Assembly: GCF_010093535.1 (NCBI RefSeq)
Contig: NW_022985172.1
Coordinates: 1,250,340-1,314,339 of the forward strand
Direction: 5' to 3'
Source: Lindgomyces ingoldianus
Lineage: Eukaryota; Ascomycota; Dothideomycetes; Pleosporales; Lindgomycetaceae
Length of the DNA: 64,000 nucleotides
Shown: positions 1 through 11,810 of the stretch, in pieces
Layout of the letters: each line of letters begins with the position of its first letter
Position numbering within the stretch: the first letter of the stretch is position 1
Position numbers and translations under genes: made by a program
Notes under the pieces: generated by a model
Told to the model about the DNA's origin: nothing
Database searches by the model: none
The model's input: only the letters and a program-made list of their open reading frames with translations

Positions 1-2109
1 GATAGATAATAGTAAGTATAGTCTTACTTTCTTACTATTATAGCTTAATTATGTAAAGCTATTTATTTTTATAAATAAATTATTTACTAATAATAAAAAC
101 TTTAGCTTATAGCTAGAATTTTTAATTATATTAAATAATAAAAACTATATAAAGTAAAGCAACTACTTTAAAATACTAGGTAATATTATATACTAGAATT
201 CTACTAAGTGTAAAAGAGTAACTAGAAGTGTTTTTACTAGTAAACTATATAAAATAGTTAAAAAGTTTAATAATATAATTACTTTTAGTATAACTTTATA
301 GTAAATTATATAAACACTTAAACTACTACTAATTCTAGTAGTAATTTATATAAATTTAAAGTTTTTATATAATTACCTTATTAAGCTAGGCACTACTAGT
401 AAAAAGTAACTTATAATTAATATTATGTTACTCTATAAATTATATAAAAAAAAGAAATTACTAAAATAAAGTAAATTAATAGTAAAAATAACTTAGTAGA
501 TATATATATAAAGAAAACACTAAACTAAGCTTTTTAATTATTAGTTCTAACTAACTACCTCTTTGTCTAGATAGAAGCATCTGTAGACTAGCTAGATTCT
601 GTGCGCAAAGATGCCTTAGACTAACTAGACTAACAACGCCTTTATATAAAGCTTATTTTCTTTTATTTTATTTTTTTTATTATACACACTTATCTTTCTT
701 ATTATAAGAATCTGTTACTGTTAGCACTATATAAAAAAAGAAAAGAGCTAGGGGATTGTACAGTAAAGCTTAAAAAGTAAAAAATAAAAAAAAAAAAGCT
801 ATTTACATAGCATAACTAGCCTATTCTAATACATAGCATTACTAAGGTAAGTTCTAATAAATAAAGTAAAGTAAAAGTAAAATGTAATTAAATAGACTTA
901 TATAGACAAAAGAGAGGTAACATGTACAGAAGGTAACTTTTTAGACAAAAAGAAAAGTTGCTAGTGTCTGTACACAGCAGCAGCGTTGCAGCCTAGATAC
1001 AAGCAATCACGCACAAGCAGGATCACGTATCTATGTTACATAATGCTTGTGCGTAAACCTCTGTGTGTAAACATCTAAATATCCCTCTTTTCCTCTGTAC
1101 AGAGGAAAAATAAGAAGTAATTAACACTAGTTACCTAACACCTCTATGCAATGTTTACACTATGCAAACCTCTCTGTCTTGTACGCATTTGCTAACACTA
1201 AGTGCTAGCTAGCAGAGAGTCTATTTAACAACTATTTATATACCTTTTTACTTATTACACTTTTTATAGCTACTTAATGTAAGTTATTTTACTTTTTTAA
1301 AAAAGGTGTATAAGTGCTAAGCTAAAAACCTTATGCGTAACTAGATTACTTATATTATAAAAATAAAGTTCTTACTATACTTTAAAGCAGCCTATAATAC
1401 TATAATTACTTTTAGTAATATCTAAAAAAGGTTCTAAAGTGCTAGATTAGTTCCTTTTAACCTATAATAAGTTATAATAGGCCTTAATGTAAAGTTGCGC
1501 ACTCTATTACTACTACTACTTATATATAACAAGCCCTAGCAGTTATAAACTCTAAGTAATACCTTAGAACTTAAGTTATAATTAATGCTTATAAAGATAA
1601 AAATTTAGAAGCATATAAATAGTTTACTAACTTTTATAGTTAAAGTGTTTAAGAAAGTTTTAAAGAAAGTAGTAATAATTACACATAAGCTAGTGTTAGC
1701 ATAATAAAAAATTACTAAGCTTTAAGCAGCTAATAAGGCTACTACATAACATAAATTACATAAAAGAAAGCAGATTAAGGCAGAAAAAACCTTAATAATT
1801 TAAAAAAGCCTGCGCTTAACAGCTTTAAAGGAGTTTAAAGTGCGCAGTAATAGGAAGAAAGCAAAGAAGCAGGTGTAAGCTAAAGTAGGTAAGCTATCCT
1901 AAAGGCGCTGCAGACAGTGCAATTAGGCTAGGCATAACGCGTAAATGTGTAAGCAAGAAGCAGAAGTAGTATTTAAATAATATTCTAGGCTGTACTGTAC
2001 TATATAGTGCTAGAGCGGGTTGTTATAGGCTATAATAGAGTTTGTTGGGGTGGGGTCTTGGCAAAAGTAAGCGACTCGGGTGTGTGAGCGACTCGCCCAT
2101 GAAGTACGT
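1..2109 (+). mobile_element. Pogo/Fot-like DNA transposon (element A), right-hand part, RIP-decayed
   Basis: AT-rich sequence that ends in a pogo-type terminus. The right end is GTACGT at 2104-2109 followed by a TA (2110-2111), the usual pogo/Tc1 target duplication. The stretch 1380-1985 can still be read on the plus strand as the C-terminal third of a fungal pogo transposase: a basic helix (HKLHKRKQIKAEKT), a LTALKEF-like segment, then a CX2CX4HX4C zinc knuckle encoded at 1909-1950, with stops only where a C-to-T or G-to-A change would make them. No intact reading frame survives. The left end is not in the window. Patches of higher GC at 540-660 and 900-1210 may be other inserted sequence that I cannot identify. 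Family assignment rests on the C-terminal pattern and the terminus. Confidence 0.72.
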
Positions 2110-2111
2110 TA
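2071..2111 (+). repeat. Right terminal inverted-repeat region of element A with doubled core motif
   Basis: GCGACTCG occurs at 2071-2078 and again at 2088-2095, exactly 17 bp apart, between CTTGGCAAAAGT on the inside and GAAGTACGT on the outside. The outer GTACGT and the inner GGCAAAAGT are shared with the ~1.13 kb elements further right, but there the repeated core is a GGCCGGCC palindrome instead. Confidence 0.7.
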
Positions 2112-2189
2112 TATGAGTAAACGGAACATAGCTTAAGAATAGAAAAATTATAATCAAGACCTGCAAACCTGAGGGTGTCTAATTAACTT

Positions 2190-4121
2190 AGCGTGGGTGA
2201 CCTGTGTTGCTGGGCTAAGGACTCGCAAATCAACAATACCACAGCTGTGCTGCGAGGTTTGATATATTCACTTGTTTATCAGCAGCCATCGTTTATTTTG
2301 CATATCCAGAAGAAGCATGATCACGCAGGCAAAGCGCTCTTTAAGATACAAATGTCTAGGTTGCCTTAGAGATATTTGGAAATATTTTGTAAGACCCCAT
2401 CTTATACAGTACATACTTAATTATTGATGCTCTTGACAAATGCGTAGCAGATATACTAAAGTTGCTGGACCTTCTTATCATGATGTTGTCTATGTCTTCC
2501 CGCGTTAAATGGAATGTCTCCAGTCGCAACTGACCTAACATCGAGGAACGACTCAAGAGAGCGGGATACAAGGTGAGACTGAGCCTTAAACTGAATGCTG
2601 AATCCGTATCTGCCGCTGTCCGTTTATACATTCTGCTTAAGATGACACCGCTAGTGCAAGAAAAGAAGTATGACAACAAAACAAAGGACTCTGTGCTATC
2701 CCATCTCTTCTTAAATGCGAATGACACCTTCCTATGGGTGTCCTTAGTCCACCAAAATATTAGCAACCTCATACTATGGAAGGTACTCGCGAAGTTCAAG
2801 ACGTTTCTACCTAGGATTAACTCCCTTTACGAGCAAACGCTAGAGCATATACGCAACCCAGATGATGCTGATCTTTGCAGGAGCATACTAGCGTTAATTG
2901 CAACCGCATACCGACCTATAACAATAGGCGAGCTGAATTATCTCATTAAGGGGCCTAAGGACATGGCTAATAGCATTAAGTTAATACGCGAGATTATTGG
3001 TTTTTGTGGCTCACTCGTTACTATCCAGAAAAGAGCTATTTTCTTCATGCATTAATCCGCAAAGAACTTTCTATTCATAGAGGTTTTTAGTAGAACCTTT
3101 CCATCTAGAATGGAGGAAACCACTATAAGATCTTCTCAAGGTCTCTCTAGGTCATGTCTAGGACGCTACAACAAGACATGTACAACCTAGGTGCATTCGT
3201 ATATCCTACTGAGCGGGTTAAACTGCCGGACCCAGACCTACTAATATAATCACGCTAATTGTGTGTTTACTGACTTGATCACCTCTGTGATTCGAATACA
3301 AACTCTTATGTACATAATAGCGTTAATGTGCACGATATAAGAAGAGTTGGCAACTTCATAAGAAGGAAAGACCTTTACTAGCTCAAAGCTCTAAGCCTGT
3401 GCAAGAGCACGTCAAAAGTGGCAGTGTCAATAGCAAAACTTGAAACTTTAGTCCAGGTAATCTACAAACCAGTAATACTATCATAGTACAATATATAATA
3501 ACATAACCTAGGGGAGAGTGGATGCATCTACTTTAGAATTAGTTGGAGACGCGCACCGATTTATTATGTCTCACAAGTGGGCAGTAGAGGAAGGTCCTCT
3601 TTAGGCATAAGTGTCTGCACTTATGTTTAGCCTAACTTGCAGCCTTATAAGAGGTCTTTTTAAGACAGGAGAGCTTAGCTTAATCACAATAAAGCCAGCT
3701 ATGGAAGACCAATGGAACCCTTACCTCCAGACGCCCAAGGGCCATAGCGGTTGGGTCAGGTCGGCAGCCTTCTCTCGCGACTTGTCCCGGCTCGCGTCGG
3801 CATCGGACGACAGAACGGTCAAGATCTAAGACGCGAGTAGCGGCGAGTGCCTCCAGACGCTGTATTGGCATTGGCACTACCGACATTAGTGCTCTATCAG
3901 GTTTAATTAAATCTCGAAATATTGCAGAGCCTTGTAACCTCGAGTATCGAAGCCTAGCCTTAAGTCCAGATGGTGTATAGATAACACATGATTCAGAGAG
4001 CCTAGTGTGGCTACCCTCGGAGCATTTTCCGTCATGCTCAGCGGTGTTATGGAACATAATCGGTATCGGTGTTGGAACTGGAAGGGTGTGGATATGCAAG
4101 GTTGCGCTTGACACATCCTGA
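2190..4121 (+). pseudogene. NACHT-WD40 (NWD/HET-E-like NLR) pseudogene
   Basis: Remnant of a fungal STAND receptor. From about 2240 the translation follows the family NACHT region across frame shifts (TAVLRGLIYSLV, then LLIDALD-like). At 2573-3055 an open stretch carries the conserved second half (NANDTFLWVSLV, LYEQTLEHIRN, RSILALIATAYRPI, EIIGFCGS). It stops at 3053-3055 exactly where family members have HQSAKDFL, so CAA has become TAA. One WD40 blade remains (HSGWVRSAAFS, RLASASDDRTVKI), and the next Trp codon is a stop (3826-3828). A C-terminal tail (SLVWLPSEH, IGIGVGTG, VWICKV) ends at 4119-4121. In the family, NACHT-WD40 proteins act in non-self recognition and cell death. The gene is broken: start missing, several stops and shifts, and the WD40 array reduced to one unit. 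Its 5' side abuts element A and its 3' side element Z. Confidence 0.85.
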
Positions 4122-4660
4122 GACAATTCATACAGAGATAATTTACTCTCGTGTATTTTGTATTATCTCTATTTCATTGAGGGGGCTGAGGATCAACGTA
4201 AATATTTAGCTTGTTAATTTGCCACTGCGGAGGTTCGAACATCCTCTAGATCAAGGAGCAAGATGGCATGTTACACAAGTAAAACCTTGTAACGTACCTA
4301 ACGGGTTGGCCGGCCACACGGGTTAGCCGGCCACTTTTGCTAAGCCCCTACTAAAACCACCCTATTCTCTCGCAAAACAGCCCACTTTAGCCCTGTATAA
4401 AGTAATACAACATAAGATATTATTTAGAGTTTACTTTTACTACTTACTTATATATATGTAAGTTATACCTAGTCTAATTACACTACTTATAACGTACCTA
4501 ACGGGTTGGCCGGCCACTTTTGCCAAGCCCCCACTAAACTCTACCTATCTACATAATGCCTTAATAATAACACTAGATTAAATCTTTTAAAGAATGTTAG
4601 ATACAGCTTGCTTTTTAGGCTTTTAAATAAGACTTAAAACTCTTTTTATAACATGCTATA

Positions 4661-5792
4661 ACGTACCTAACAGGTTAGCCGGCCACACGGGTTAGCTAGC
4701 CACTTTTGCCAAGCCCCTACTAAAACCACCCTATTCTCTTGCAAAACAGCCCACTTTAGCCCTGTATAAAGTAATACAACATAAGATATTATTTAAAGTC
4801 TACTTTTACTACTTACTTACATGTATGCAAGTTATGCCTAGTTTAATTGCACTGCTTGTATTACCTTTAACTTAGCTTACTTTTTTTAGTGTGCACTTAT
4901 GTCTTTAGCTTTTTTTTATTACTACGCGCTCTAAACTTCTTTAGAGTAGTTAAATAAGCTTTATTTTTAACTATTAAAGTTTTTTTTACCTAAATCTACT
5001 TTCTTTTATGTAATTTATATTATATAGTAGCTTTATTTGCTGCTTAAAGCTTTATAATTTTATAGCCTACTTTATTATATTAATGCTTTAAATAACTATT
5101 ATTTACTTTTTATTACTTTACTATATTACCTTTAGCTGTTTTTATTTTTTTAAAGCTATAATAACTACTCTAGTTAATATCTAGCTTATTATAAAGCTTA
5201 ACTTATTAAAGTTATACTTGTTTTTATTTTAGATACTATACTTAGCTTTTATATTAGCTACTAGGCAAAACTAGCCCTAAATAACCTTTAAATTATTATA
5301 AAGCACTTTTTTATAATTATACTTATAATTAAACTTTATTATAAACTTAGAGTAGTGCTTAACCTATATACTAGTCTAGTTTAAGCTAACCTAGCCTAGA
5401 TTACACTCTACAGGTAAAGAATTAGCTATATTAGCTATAGCTATAAGCCTAAAAGAAAATCTGTGTGTAATAAGCTTAAGTATATACTTAATAACTACTT
5501 TTTTTTTAAGCTTAGTTAGATTTCTTAATTTAGGCTAGCATTCTGCTTATAAAAGCTGTCTAGCGCGTTAATTACTTAGTGTTATATAAAAGACATTATA
5601 AATAGCTGTAGCATGTTATAAGAAAAGTTTTAAGTCTTATTTAAAAGCCTAAAGAGTAAGCTGTATCTAACATTCTTTAGAAGATTTAATCTAGTGTTGT
5701 TGTTAAGGCATTATGTAGATAGGTAGAGTTTAGTAGGGGCTTGGCAAAAGTGGCCAGCTAACCTGTGTAGCCGGCTAACCTGTTAGGTACGT
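4661..5792 (-). mobile_element. Pogo-derived element Y, 1,132 bp, complete from end to end
   Basis: Third copy, inserted in X. ACGTACC begins at 4661 after TA (4659-4660) and GTACGT ends at 5792 before TA (5793-5794). Removing 4661-5792 and one TA rejoins X as it appears in the homologous part of Z (about 13,240). Both termini carry two 17-bp GGCCGGCC-type units. The interior is decayed and has no intact gene. This is the best single representative of the family in the window. Confidence 0.85.
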
Positions 5793-6077
5793 TAGCTATT
5801 TATAATGTCTCTTACACAACACTAAGTAATTAACGCGCTAGACAGCCTTTATAAGTAGAATGCTAGCTTAAATTAAGAAATCTAACTAAGCTTAAAAAAA
5901 AAGTAGTTATTAAGTATATACTTAAGCTTATTACACGCACATTTTTTTAAGCTTATAGCTATAGCTAATATAGCTAATTCCTTACTTATAGAGTGTAATC
6001 TAGGCTAAGTTAGCTTAAACTAAACTAGTATATAGGTTAAGCACTACTCTAAGTTTATAATAAAGTTTAATTATAAG

Positions 6078-6395
6078 TGTAACAATTGTGCACAAGTAAG
6101 GTTATAGAGCTTCACAGAGGTCTAGTTTAATTACTACGTGAGGTATTATAGTAGGTACAAGACGTTGTGTAAGAAACAGGAAAGTTTAAAAAAAAATTAG
6201 TAATTAAATACTTAGCTTAAAAGTCTAAGCGCTTTAAGTATAAATTAAGCCTGTTTTAAGTTTAGTTAGTGTTAAAGCAGTTTATACTTAAGTTTATGTC
6301 TATGTTATGTTATATTTATGTTAGACATGCACTAATAATACTTTAGTACATATCTAATACAGTTATGTCTAGGATCTAGAGAGGATACTGTAATA
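6078..6395 (-). repeat. Long terminal repeat, left copy (3' LTR in element orientation)
   Basis: 318 bp, TGTAACA at the left edge and TGTAATA at the right. It matches 11493-11810 end to end with the same length. Its outer ~110 bp (6078-6190) keep G and C where the other copy has A and T. Its inner ~190 bp are the mutated ones. Confidence 0.88.
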
Positions 6396-6538
6396 GTACC
6401 TCCCCCCTTATTAAGAAGGAAATCCTTTACATTAGTAGTTTTAGCATTAAGTTGTCTTTATTAGAGTATAAGTTTAGTTTAGATAAGTATTAAGCATAAA
6501 ATTAGGTTACTGCAGAGTTCTCTTATAAGGCTTCTATA

Positions 6539-7450
6539 GGTTTCTACAACAGTTTGTTGTATCTAGTTTATTTTATAAAGTATTTATAAATACATTTTTT
6601 CTTATTAAACTAGATTTATTTAACATCTTCTATAACATATTCTAGTTTATTATTTATAATAATAAGTTTAAGTAGTAGGTTTAGCTGTTTAGGTAGATAG
6701 TTAGATTTAAAGGCTACTTAGCGCAGCAATAATACGTAGAACACAGGGTGTATCTTTATGCTGTTAGGTAGGATTAATTAGTAAGTATATAATAAGACTA
6801 TATAAGCTACTATAAAAAGGCTAAGGTTTTTTTAATTAAGTTTTTTTAATTATTAGTTTATTTAGATATTTTTAGTGTCTAGCTAGACTTTCTTACTAGC
6901 TGCATACATAGAGGCAGGAGTTTAAAATTAGTTTATGTACTCTTATTAAAAAGCTTAAGCTTATATAAGCTTTTTATAAACATATTTAAATATATTTTAA
7001 ATCTTATTAATAAGTTTATTTACATTTATTACTTATACAGATTAATAAGTTAGTTAGGGAGTATTTAAAAGTAGTTTAAATTCTATTTAAAGGTAGTATT
7101 TATAGTTTACTAAAAATAAAGATACTTATATTAATTTAAATGTTGTGTTATTAGCTTTAAACTATACTATAGCTAACTATTTTACCTAGTTATCTTACTA
7201 GTAGTTTATGTACACTTATAAAACTTATTTTATTATAGCATTTATGTTCTTAGTCTAGCTATTAGTCTCTAAGTAAAAAGCTGTAGATAGATAAAAGATA
7301 ATTTAGAGCTATTTATAAAGTTTGTTTTAAAAGGCTAAGACAAACTGTGTACCTCTGTCTAATATAATTATGTTAGGCAGGCTATAGTAAACTTATATAT
7401 ATTAGTAGAATAACTAGGCTATATTAAGGGTAGTTATAAAAAAACATAGT
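6539..7450 (-). pseudogene. Integrase core and chromodomain of the retrotransposon, degraded
   Basis: Read on the minus strand, about 7450 down to 7000 gives a gypsy integrase pattern: RQRYTVCLSLLK corresponds to the family DRGTQFVSxFWK, and FKANNTT to FAANN-T. At about 6710-6760 comes the LPNSIKIHPVFYV box that precedes the chromodomain. At 6539-6648 come EYVIEDV and KYFIK-TRYN, matching the chromodomain EVExIL...YLVKWKGY layout. Stops in the frames are at former Gln, Trp or Arg codons. Chromodomains in this family guide integration to marked chromatin (family knowledge). Confidence 0.75.
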
Positions 7451-8012
7451 ATTAAGTATTAATACTTAGTTAAGTAATTAATAACTACTATAATATTTAT
7501 ATACTTTTTAAATAAAGGTAAGTTTATAATAAAATTAATTAATATATCTTTCTAAGCTTATTTAAAAATTAGAAGTAGTTTAAGTAGGCTATTATACCTT
7601 TCTTAAAAGGCTTTTACTTTATAGTAAGTATAGCAACATAATACATATTAGCGTACAGTATAGAACATGCAGGGCTAGTAGTACTCTCTCTGTAGTAGGT
7701 TAAGAGTCTTTCCTCTGCCTAAGTGTTCTCTAATAAGTAAGTTGTGTATAATTTAGAGTAGTTTAATTCTTAGTTTATTAAAATTAAAAATTATAAGTTA
7801 GTTATAGTAATATAGCTTACTATTTTAGTTTTTATAGTTAGCTAGTGTTACCTTTTTTAACTAACTAGCGCTGTTTTAAAGCAGGTTTAAAGTTTTTTAA
7901 ATAAATTTATTATTTAAATACTTATTAGTAATAATTTAATTAATTATCTAATTTATTTTATTTAAGTTAAAGTCTAAAAATAGCTTAAGTTAAAGTAGAG
8001 TTTAGTGTTAAG

Positions 8013-9002
8013 NNNNNNNNNNNNNNNNNNNNNNNNNNNNNNNNNNNNNNNNNNNNNNNNNNNNNNNNNNNNNNNNNNNNNNNNNNNNNNNNNNNNNNNN
8101 NNNNNNNNNNNNNNNNNNNNNNNNNNNNNNNNNNNNNNNNNNNNNNNNNNNNNNNNNNNNNNNNNNNNNNNNNNNNNNNNNNNNNNNNNNNNNNNNNNNN
8201 NNNNNNNNNNNNNNNNNNNNNNNNNNNNNNNNNNNNNNNNNNNNNNNNNNNNNNNNNNNNNNNNNNNNNNNNNNNNNNNNNNNNNNNNNNNNNNNNNNNN
8301 NNNNNNNNNNNNNNNNNNNNNNNNNNNNNNNNNNNNNNNNNNNNNNNNNNNNNNNNNNNNNNNNNNNNNNNNNNNNNNNNNNNNNNNNNNNNNNNNNNNN
8401 NNNNNNNNNNNNNNNNNNNNNNNNNNNNNNNNNNNNNNNNNNNNNNNNNNNNNNNNNNNNNNNNNNNNNNNNNNNNNNNNNNNNNNNNNNNNNNNNNNNN
8501 NNNNNNNNNNNNNNNNNNNNNNNNNNNNNNNNNNNNNNNNNNNNNNNNNNNNNNNNNNNNNNNNNNNNNNNNNNNNNNNNNNNNNNNNNNNNNNNNNNNN
8601 NNNNNNNNNNNNNNNNNNNNNNNNNNNNNNNNNNNNNNNNNNNNNNNNNNNNNNNNNNNNNNNNNNNNNNNNNNNNNNNNNNNNNNNNNNNNNNNNNNNN
8701 NNNNNNNNNNNNNNNNNNNNNNNNNNNNNNNNNNNNNNNNNNNNNNNNNNNNNNNNNNNNNNNNNNNNNNNNNNNNNNNNNNNNNNNNNNNNNNNNNNNN
8801 NNNNNNNNNNNNNNNNNNNNNNNNNNNNNNNNNNNNNNNNNNNNNNNNNNNNNNNNNNNNNNNNNNNNNNNNNNNNNNNNNNNNNNNNNNNNNNNNNNNN
8901 NNNNNNNNNNNNNNNNNNNNNNNNNNNNNNNNNNNNNNNNNNNNNNNNNNNNNNNNNNNNNNNNNNNNNNNNNNNNNNNNNNNNNNNNNNNNNNNNNNNN
9001 NN
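8013..9002. other. Assembly gap, 990 N
   Basis: Run of undetermined bases inside the retrotransposon, where the polymerase region is expected. Any apparent open frame across it is meaningless. The true gap size is unknown. Confidence 1.
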
Positions 9003-10485
9003 TTTTTAGAGCACTTTTAATTTATTTAGTAACATTTTATATAGTAGCCTATAACTAGGTTATTTACTAGGCTTAAAAGTTATCTAGTAATTATATAGAC
9101 ATTATATTAGAAGCTTATTAGACTTATTTTAGAAAAAAACATGTAATAAGTTATAGTAGTTTTAAGAAACTATTATTTTTAAGTTAGTGTGTTTTTAGGG
9201 AGCTAAAGCTTAGTTTATATTAGAAATTATAACTGCGTAGATTTTATAATCTAGTTATTAAGCTAGAGTTATAAATAGAGTAGGTCTTATATAGCAGATG
9301 TTTATCTACTGTTTAAGTCCTAGTTTGTGTCTAAATTAAGTAAGTAAAAATTCTTTAAAAGCTTTTTTTTTTTAAGTTTAAGCAGTTATTAAATTATTCT
9401 ATATAGCCTATTTTAGTAAAAGGCTTAGCTTATTAGCCTTACTTAGGTAGTTCTTTTTTAAGTTATTAAGAAGTAGGTCTAGAGACCTTCTATATTAAGT
9501 GCTACTTAGGTGTTGTTTAGGTGTAAGCGTAAGTATATATCTTAGCATTAGAAAGAGTTAAAGTTTAGAACTTACTCTTAGTAATTAAAGGCAACTTTAT
9601 GCTAATACTGTAACAGCGCAGGCAAGACAATAGGTCTAAATGCAGTAGGAATCTACTTAGAGGCATATAGGAGTGTGTGGGGACTCTAAACCTAGGAATG
9701 CTATTAACACCTATAGGCCTTGTACAAAAGAATATTAGAAAACTACTAAGCTAGCTACAGGGCAAGGTGCGACTAAATACATAAGGGAATAGGGGTAACA
9801 GCAGGGGGCAGGGCAGAGTTAGGGCCAGGTCAAGTTAGGGTCAAGCTAGGGTTAGAGCTAATACAGGGACCCTTTAGATAGGTTCTAGGCGACCTAAGAT
9901 AGAACAAGAATTATTACAAATACAGCTATAGTTGTTCTAGAATTAGGTTATAACATTCTATGTTTATTACATAAAGCTTAATCTGCTTCTTATAGTGTTA
10001 GTAGGTAATTATAATAGTTATAGTATAAAAAATAAAACTTTTTTTAAGTTATTTTTTATTAAATCTAGTTAGGTAAATTATTTAAGTAAGTAGTGTTAAT
10101 TAAAGATTTAGTTTACGCGCTAGTTCTTTATTAATATAACTTATGCTATTTACTTCTAAGTTAATAAGAGCCTATATTAAAGCTAATATAGTTTTTTATT
10201 ATAAATATATAAAAATATTAACTTAGTACTTTTAGTTATTAGTAGAGGACTTAGCTTATAAGTTAGCAAAGATCTAGTGTTAAATTAGTTCTAGAGGGCA
10301 ACTTAGCCCTAGAACAAGCCTTTTTGCAGGCTTCTACTGCTATAGCTGCAGCTATGTTAAAAGTAGTAAAAAAAATTAAAGCTTAAATATAAGTTAAAGC
10401 TCTTATAAAAATAAGATTAAAATAGTAAAGATCTTTAATAAGTGCTAGTAGCACTACTTGCATAGACTTAAAAAAGGGGAATAAA

Positions 10486-10527
10486 GCAGTTTTAGAAAAT
10501 ATAACTATGCTTACTACACTTAAAGCA
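10486..10527 (-). pseudogene. Gag zinc-knuckle remnant
   Basis: 14 minus-strand codons read C-F-K-C-S-K-H-S-Y-I-F-stop-N-C, the retroviral CX2CX4HX4C knuckle with His replaced by Tyr (CAC to TAT) and one stop. It lies upstream of the integrase in element orientation, where gag belongs. The rest of gag (to about 11,400) is AT-rich and unreadable by eye. Confidence 0.6.
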
Positions 10528-11492
10528 TTAACTTTTTTTCTTATAATTTTTACACTTTTTAGAACTAACTAGAGCATAATTTAAATTAATTTTTATTATA
10601 TTAAAGTCCTTATTTATAACTGCGCTAGTTTAGGGGTGTATTAGGGCTTATACAAAGAGGAACCTTATGTTATTATTAGAGGTAGCAATTAGGTTTACAT
10701 ATACATTAAGGTTGTTTAGAAGGGGTTCTTCTACTATAGCGCATTATAGTTTAGTTAAGAGGGAGTTATATAAGGCTATAATTAGACTTATCTTATTTAG
10801 GCCTATATTAGATATAAGTTAGTAGAACTTAGTAAAGTATAAAGTAAAGCTTTTTTTTATTTTATTATAAAGTGTTTAGGTAACTTAAAGCTGTTAACTT
10901 TTTATTTAAGTTTTTATAAGTTACTTATAAAAACACTATAAATTAATTTAAGTTAATAATATTTTTATTTATTAGTAAGTTAATTAAGGCTGTTATATTA
11001 TAGTTAAGTTAAAAGTAGGTGTATAGTAACTAGAAGTGTTTAAAGAGGAATTAGTTTATATTTTCTTTAAGTTTATATTAAAGCTTATATAAAAAGAAAA
11101 GTAAGTCTTTCTATTTTTTATTAAATAGCAGGGGATTAAAAAGTTAGTTAGATTTTATTACTAAGTTAAAAAGATTATAAGTTATAGGTAGTGTTAGGTA
11201 AAAAAAAGTTAAGCTATCTCTAGACTTTTAAGTAGGCTTTAAGGCTAGTAAGTTTTTAGTTCTTACTACTATAATAAAAGTTAAGGCAGAAATAGACTGC
11301 TTAATAACATAAAGCTGTTTTTTAAAGTCTTTTTAAAAAGCTTTAAAGCTTATAACATAGTAGCTTTTTTATAAAGTAAGCACTTTTTAAAAAGCTTTTT
11401 AGCTTACTTTAATAGCTTAGAGTTATGTAAGTACTAAGCTTATTAGATTAAATTTAGAAGCTATTCTTAGCTAAAGTTTTAACATAATGTAA

Positions 11493-11810
11493 TGTTATAA
11501 TTATGCATAAGTAAGGTTATAAAGCTTTATAAAAGTCTAGTTTAATTACTATGTAAAGTATTATAGTAAGTACAAAATGTTATGTAAGAAATAGAAAAGT
11601 TTAAAAAGAAATTAGTAATTAAATACTTAGCTTAGAAGTCTAAGCGCTTTAGGTATAAATTAAGCCTATTTTAAGTTTAGTTAGTGTTAAAGCAGTTTAT
11701 GCTTAAGTTTATGTCTGTGTTATGTTGTGTTTGTGTTAGACATGCACTAATAATACTCTAGTACGCGTCTAATACAGTTATGTCTGGGATCCGGGGAGGA
11801 TACCGTGACA
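11493..11810 (-). repeat. Long terminal repeat, right copy (5' LTR in element orientation)
   Basis: 318 bp ending in GTGACA and followed by the ATAAG duplication. Its outer part (about 11610-11810) keeps G and C, for example GGGATCCGGGGAGG against AGGATCTAGAGAGG in the left copy. Its inner ~110 bp are mutated to A and T. Confidence 0.88.

Larger units (their letters stand above)
6078..11810 (-). mobile_element. Ty3/gypsy chromodomain LTR retrotransposon (chromovirus), RIP-decayed, inserted in X
   Basis: Two 318-bp direct repeats (6078-6395 and 11493-11810) bound the element, and the 5-bp duplication ATAAG lies at 6073-6077 and 11811-11815. Joining the outer flanks restores element X. On the minus strand the domain order is that of a chromovirus. 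A gag zinc knuckle lies at 10486-10527 (CX2CX4-Tyr-X4C, with His to Tyr by a C-to-T change). The reverse transcriptase region falls in or near the N gap. An integrase core follows at about 7000-7450 (RGTQF-like, FxANN-like), then a chromodomain at about 6539-6648 (EYVIEDV, YKYFIK, T-RYN). A purine-rich tract (6396-6409 read in minus) abuts the LTR at 6395, as expected for the 3' end of a minus-strand element. No frame is intact. Confidence 0.85.

Noticed and set aside
919..1140. Possible solo LTR starting TGTACAG and ending CTAACA
   Set aside because: No matching 5-bp duplication flanks it, and no second copy is in the window.
2356..2799. Minus-strand open frame of 147 codons
   Set aside because: Antisense shadow of the NACHT-WD40 remnant, which reads clearly on the plus strand.
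8005..9009. Apparent 334-codon open frame
   Set aside because: It consists of N bases and has no sequence content.
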